The notes beneath the pieces are model-generated. The model made no database searches. It was not told where the DNA came from and saw only the letters and a list, made by a program, of their open reading frames with translations. DNA of 23,688 nt from Desulfocapsa sp. (GTDB taxonomy: Bacteria; Desulfobacterota; Desulfobulbia; Desulfobulbales; Desulfocapsaceae), in the NCBI GenBank assembly GCA_030635405.1, contig DAOVZA010000002.1, positions 1 to 23,688 on the forward strand, read 5' to 3'. A program made the position numbers and the translations under genes. Shown piece by piece: positions 22,360 through 23,688 of this stretch. Position 1 is the first letter of the stretch. Each line of letters begins with the position of its first letter.

Positions 22360-23688
22360 ATGAATAGAAATATTTATCAGGAACCACTGGTTAGTCGCTA
22401 TACAAGTCCTGCTATGCAGGAACTTTTTTCTGAAAAAACTAAATTCACGAACTGGCGACGATGCTGGGTTGCTTTAGCTGAGGCACAATTTGAATTAGGT
22501 CTTACCGATATTGTTACGCAGGAAATGATTGATGAAATGCGTGCTAATATTCATAATATTGATTTTGATGTCGCAGCTGCTAAAGAGAAAGAAATCCGCC
22601 ATGACGTAATGGCTCATGTCTATGAATTTGGAACTAAATGTCCAAAAGCTGCTGGCATTATCCATCTTGGCGCAACTTCCCAGTTTGTTGTTTGTAATAC
22701 TGATCTTCTTATCCAAAAAAAGGCACTTGATCTTATCCGTAAAAGTGTTCTGAAGGTGATCTCAAACCTTGCAAAATTTTCTCTTGAGCATAAAGACCTA
22801 CCCACTCTTGGTTTCACACATTACCAACCAGCTCAACCGACCACTGTTGGTAAAAGAAACACTCTTTATATTCAAGACATCGTCATGGATCTTGAATACA
22901 TTGATTCATTTTTTGATCAGATAAAAGCTCGTGGTGCCAAGGGTACAGTTGGCACTCAGGCTACATTTATTGAGCTTTTTCAAGGTGATAATGAAAAAGT
23001 TAGACAGCTCGATGCACTTGTTTCAGAAAAACTTGGATTTGATAAAGTTTTTGAAGTGACCGGTCAAACTTATCCACGTAAACTTGATATGAAGCTTGCA
23101 GAAACGCTCGCTGGAATTGGCGCTTCCGCCCATAAATTCGCAGTGGATCTGAGATTGCTCTCAAACCTTAAGGTCCAGGAAGAACCATTTGCAAAGAATC
23201 AGACAGGATCCTCCGCCATGGCTTACAAGCGTAATCCCATGCGCTCCGAACGCTTAACCGGTCTTTCCCGTAAATTGATGGGGCTTCCTGCAAACTTTGC
23301 AGCAACATTTGCCAATCAATGGTTTGAGCGAACTCTTGATGATTCAGCCATTCGCCGCATGGATATCCCTCAGGCCTTTTTGTTAACTGACGCAATACTG
23401 AAGCTATACGTTAACATAACGAGCCAAATGGTTGTATTTCCAAAACAGATAGAACGACACCTTCGAATGGAACTCCCCTTTATGTCCACTGAAAAGATTC
23501 TTATGGAAGCGGTTAAAAAGGGAGAAAGCAGGCAGGAAATGCACGAAGTAGTTAAAGAGCATTCATTGGCTGCCGGAAAAGTTGTTAAGGAAGAAGGACT
23601 CGACAATGACCTCTTGGAAAGGCTTGCAAACGATGATCGCATCCCCTTCTCACTTGATGATCTCATGAAGCTTGTAGGCGATTATACC
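22360..23688 (+). CDS. purB: Adenylosuccinate lyase (3' end outside window)
   Basis: 443 codons are present with no stop before the window end; relatives of this subtype have about 475-485 residues, so roughly 30-40 are missing. The enzyme of the fumarase/aspartase superfamily splits adenylosuccinate and SAICAR in purine synthesis. Seen here: 'RHDVMAH' (80-86), 'GATS' (104-107), catalytic His154 in 'GFTHYQPAQPTT', and the flexible signature loop with Ser284-Ser285 in 'GSSAMAYKRNPMRSE'. Ala288 replaces the usual Pro of 'SSAMPYKRNP'. The 'KRNPMRSER', 'QWFERTLDDSA.RR' and 'ELPFM.TE' stretches match the animal/human ADSL branch rather than the E. coli type. ATG at 22360 follows TTGGAGTCAGTC. No other purine gene is in view; regulation cannot be read from the leader. 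Confidence 0.95.
   Translation, partial: MNRNIYQEPLVSRYTSPAMQELFSEKTKFTNWRRCWVALAEAQFELGLTDIVTQEMIDEMRANIHNIDFDVAAAKEKEIRHDVMAHVYEFGTKCPKAAGIIHLGATSQFVVCNTDLLIQKKALDLIRKSVLKVISNLAKFSLEHKDLPTLGFTHYQPAQPTTVGKRNTLYIQDIVMDLEYIDSFFDQIKARGAKGTVGTQATFIELFQGDNEKVRQLDALVSEKLGFDKVFEVTGQTYPRKLDMKLAETLAGIGASAHKFAVDLRLLSNLKVQEEPFAKNQTGSSAMAYKRNPMRSERLTGLSRKLMGLPANFAATFANQWFERTLDDSAIRRMDIPQAFLLTDAILKLYVNITSQMVVFPKQIERHLRMELPFMSTEKILMEAVKKGESRQEMHEVVKEHSLAAGKVVKEEGLDNDLLERLANDDRIPFSLDDLMKLVGDYT

Overview
The window (23,688 bases, AT-rich overall) reads as bacterial chromosome from a Gram-negative, signalling-rich organism. Several proteins have clear Sec signal peptides and periplasmic domains. The mix of two-component proteins, a CheA-like kinase carrying a CheX-type domain, Cys-containing PAS domains and a stand-alone FMN glutamate-synthase-like protein suggests a Desulfobacterota ('deltaproteobacterial') relative. 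That taxonomic guess is inference from gene content and is only moderately secure. No rRNA, tRNA, CRISPR array or intact insertion sequence was seen.

Region 1 (1-7787, plus strand) looks like a phosphodiester/phosphate module. It contains the 3' part of a glycerophosphodiester phosphodiesterase (UgpQ/GlpQ type), then a complete polyamine-type ABC importer in the order binding protein, ATPase, permease, permease (potFGHI-like order). These are followed by a calcineurin-like phosphodiesterase that most resembles GpdQ, a UspA-type protein, and an Na/Pi-cotransporter-family protein with a PhoU-like tail. Two unrelated glycerophosphodiesterase folds flanking the importer, plus a phosphate transporter, make a glycerophosphodiester or cationic head group a serious alternative substrate to spermidine/putrescine. 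A 12-bp hairpin at 7788-7824 separates this region from the convergent genes that follow.

Region 2 (7913-16218, minus strand, read right to left) is a tightly packed nine-gene signalling operon. In transcription order it encodes two orphan periplasmic family-3 solute-binding proteins, a membrane PP2C phosphatase like SiaA, a small GHKL kinase like SiaB, and a DUF1987 phosphoprotein like SiaC. It continues with a soluble PAS-Hpt-HATPase-CheX-like kinase, two CheY-like receivers and a PAS-GGDEF diguanylate cyclase. This is a SiaABCD-type c-di-GMP switch merged with a CheA-like phosphorelay and headed by two binding proteins. It is the most interesting content of the window.

Region 3 (16219-20361) holds the remnant of a sensor gene apparently knocked out by one extra base in a homopolymer at its start, then a 1003-residue hybrid sensor histidine kinase with a ~500-residue periplasmic domain (minus strand). 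Upstream of that kinase is a 684-base non-coding stretch with two notable inverted-repeat structures.

Region 4 (20362-23688) holds a minus-strand FMN-binding glutamate-synthase-family protein with an N-terminal four-Cys motif, and a gap with a plausible 40-residue small protein gene. It ends with the start of a plus-strand purB (adenylosuccinate lyase) of the animal-like subtype, cut by the window end.
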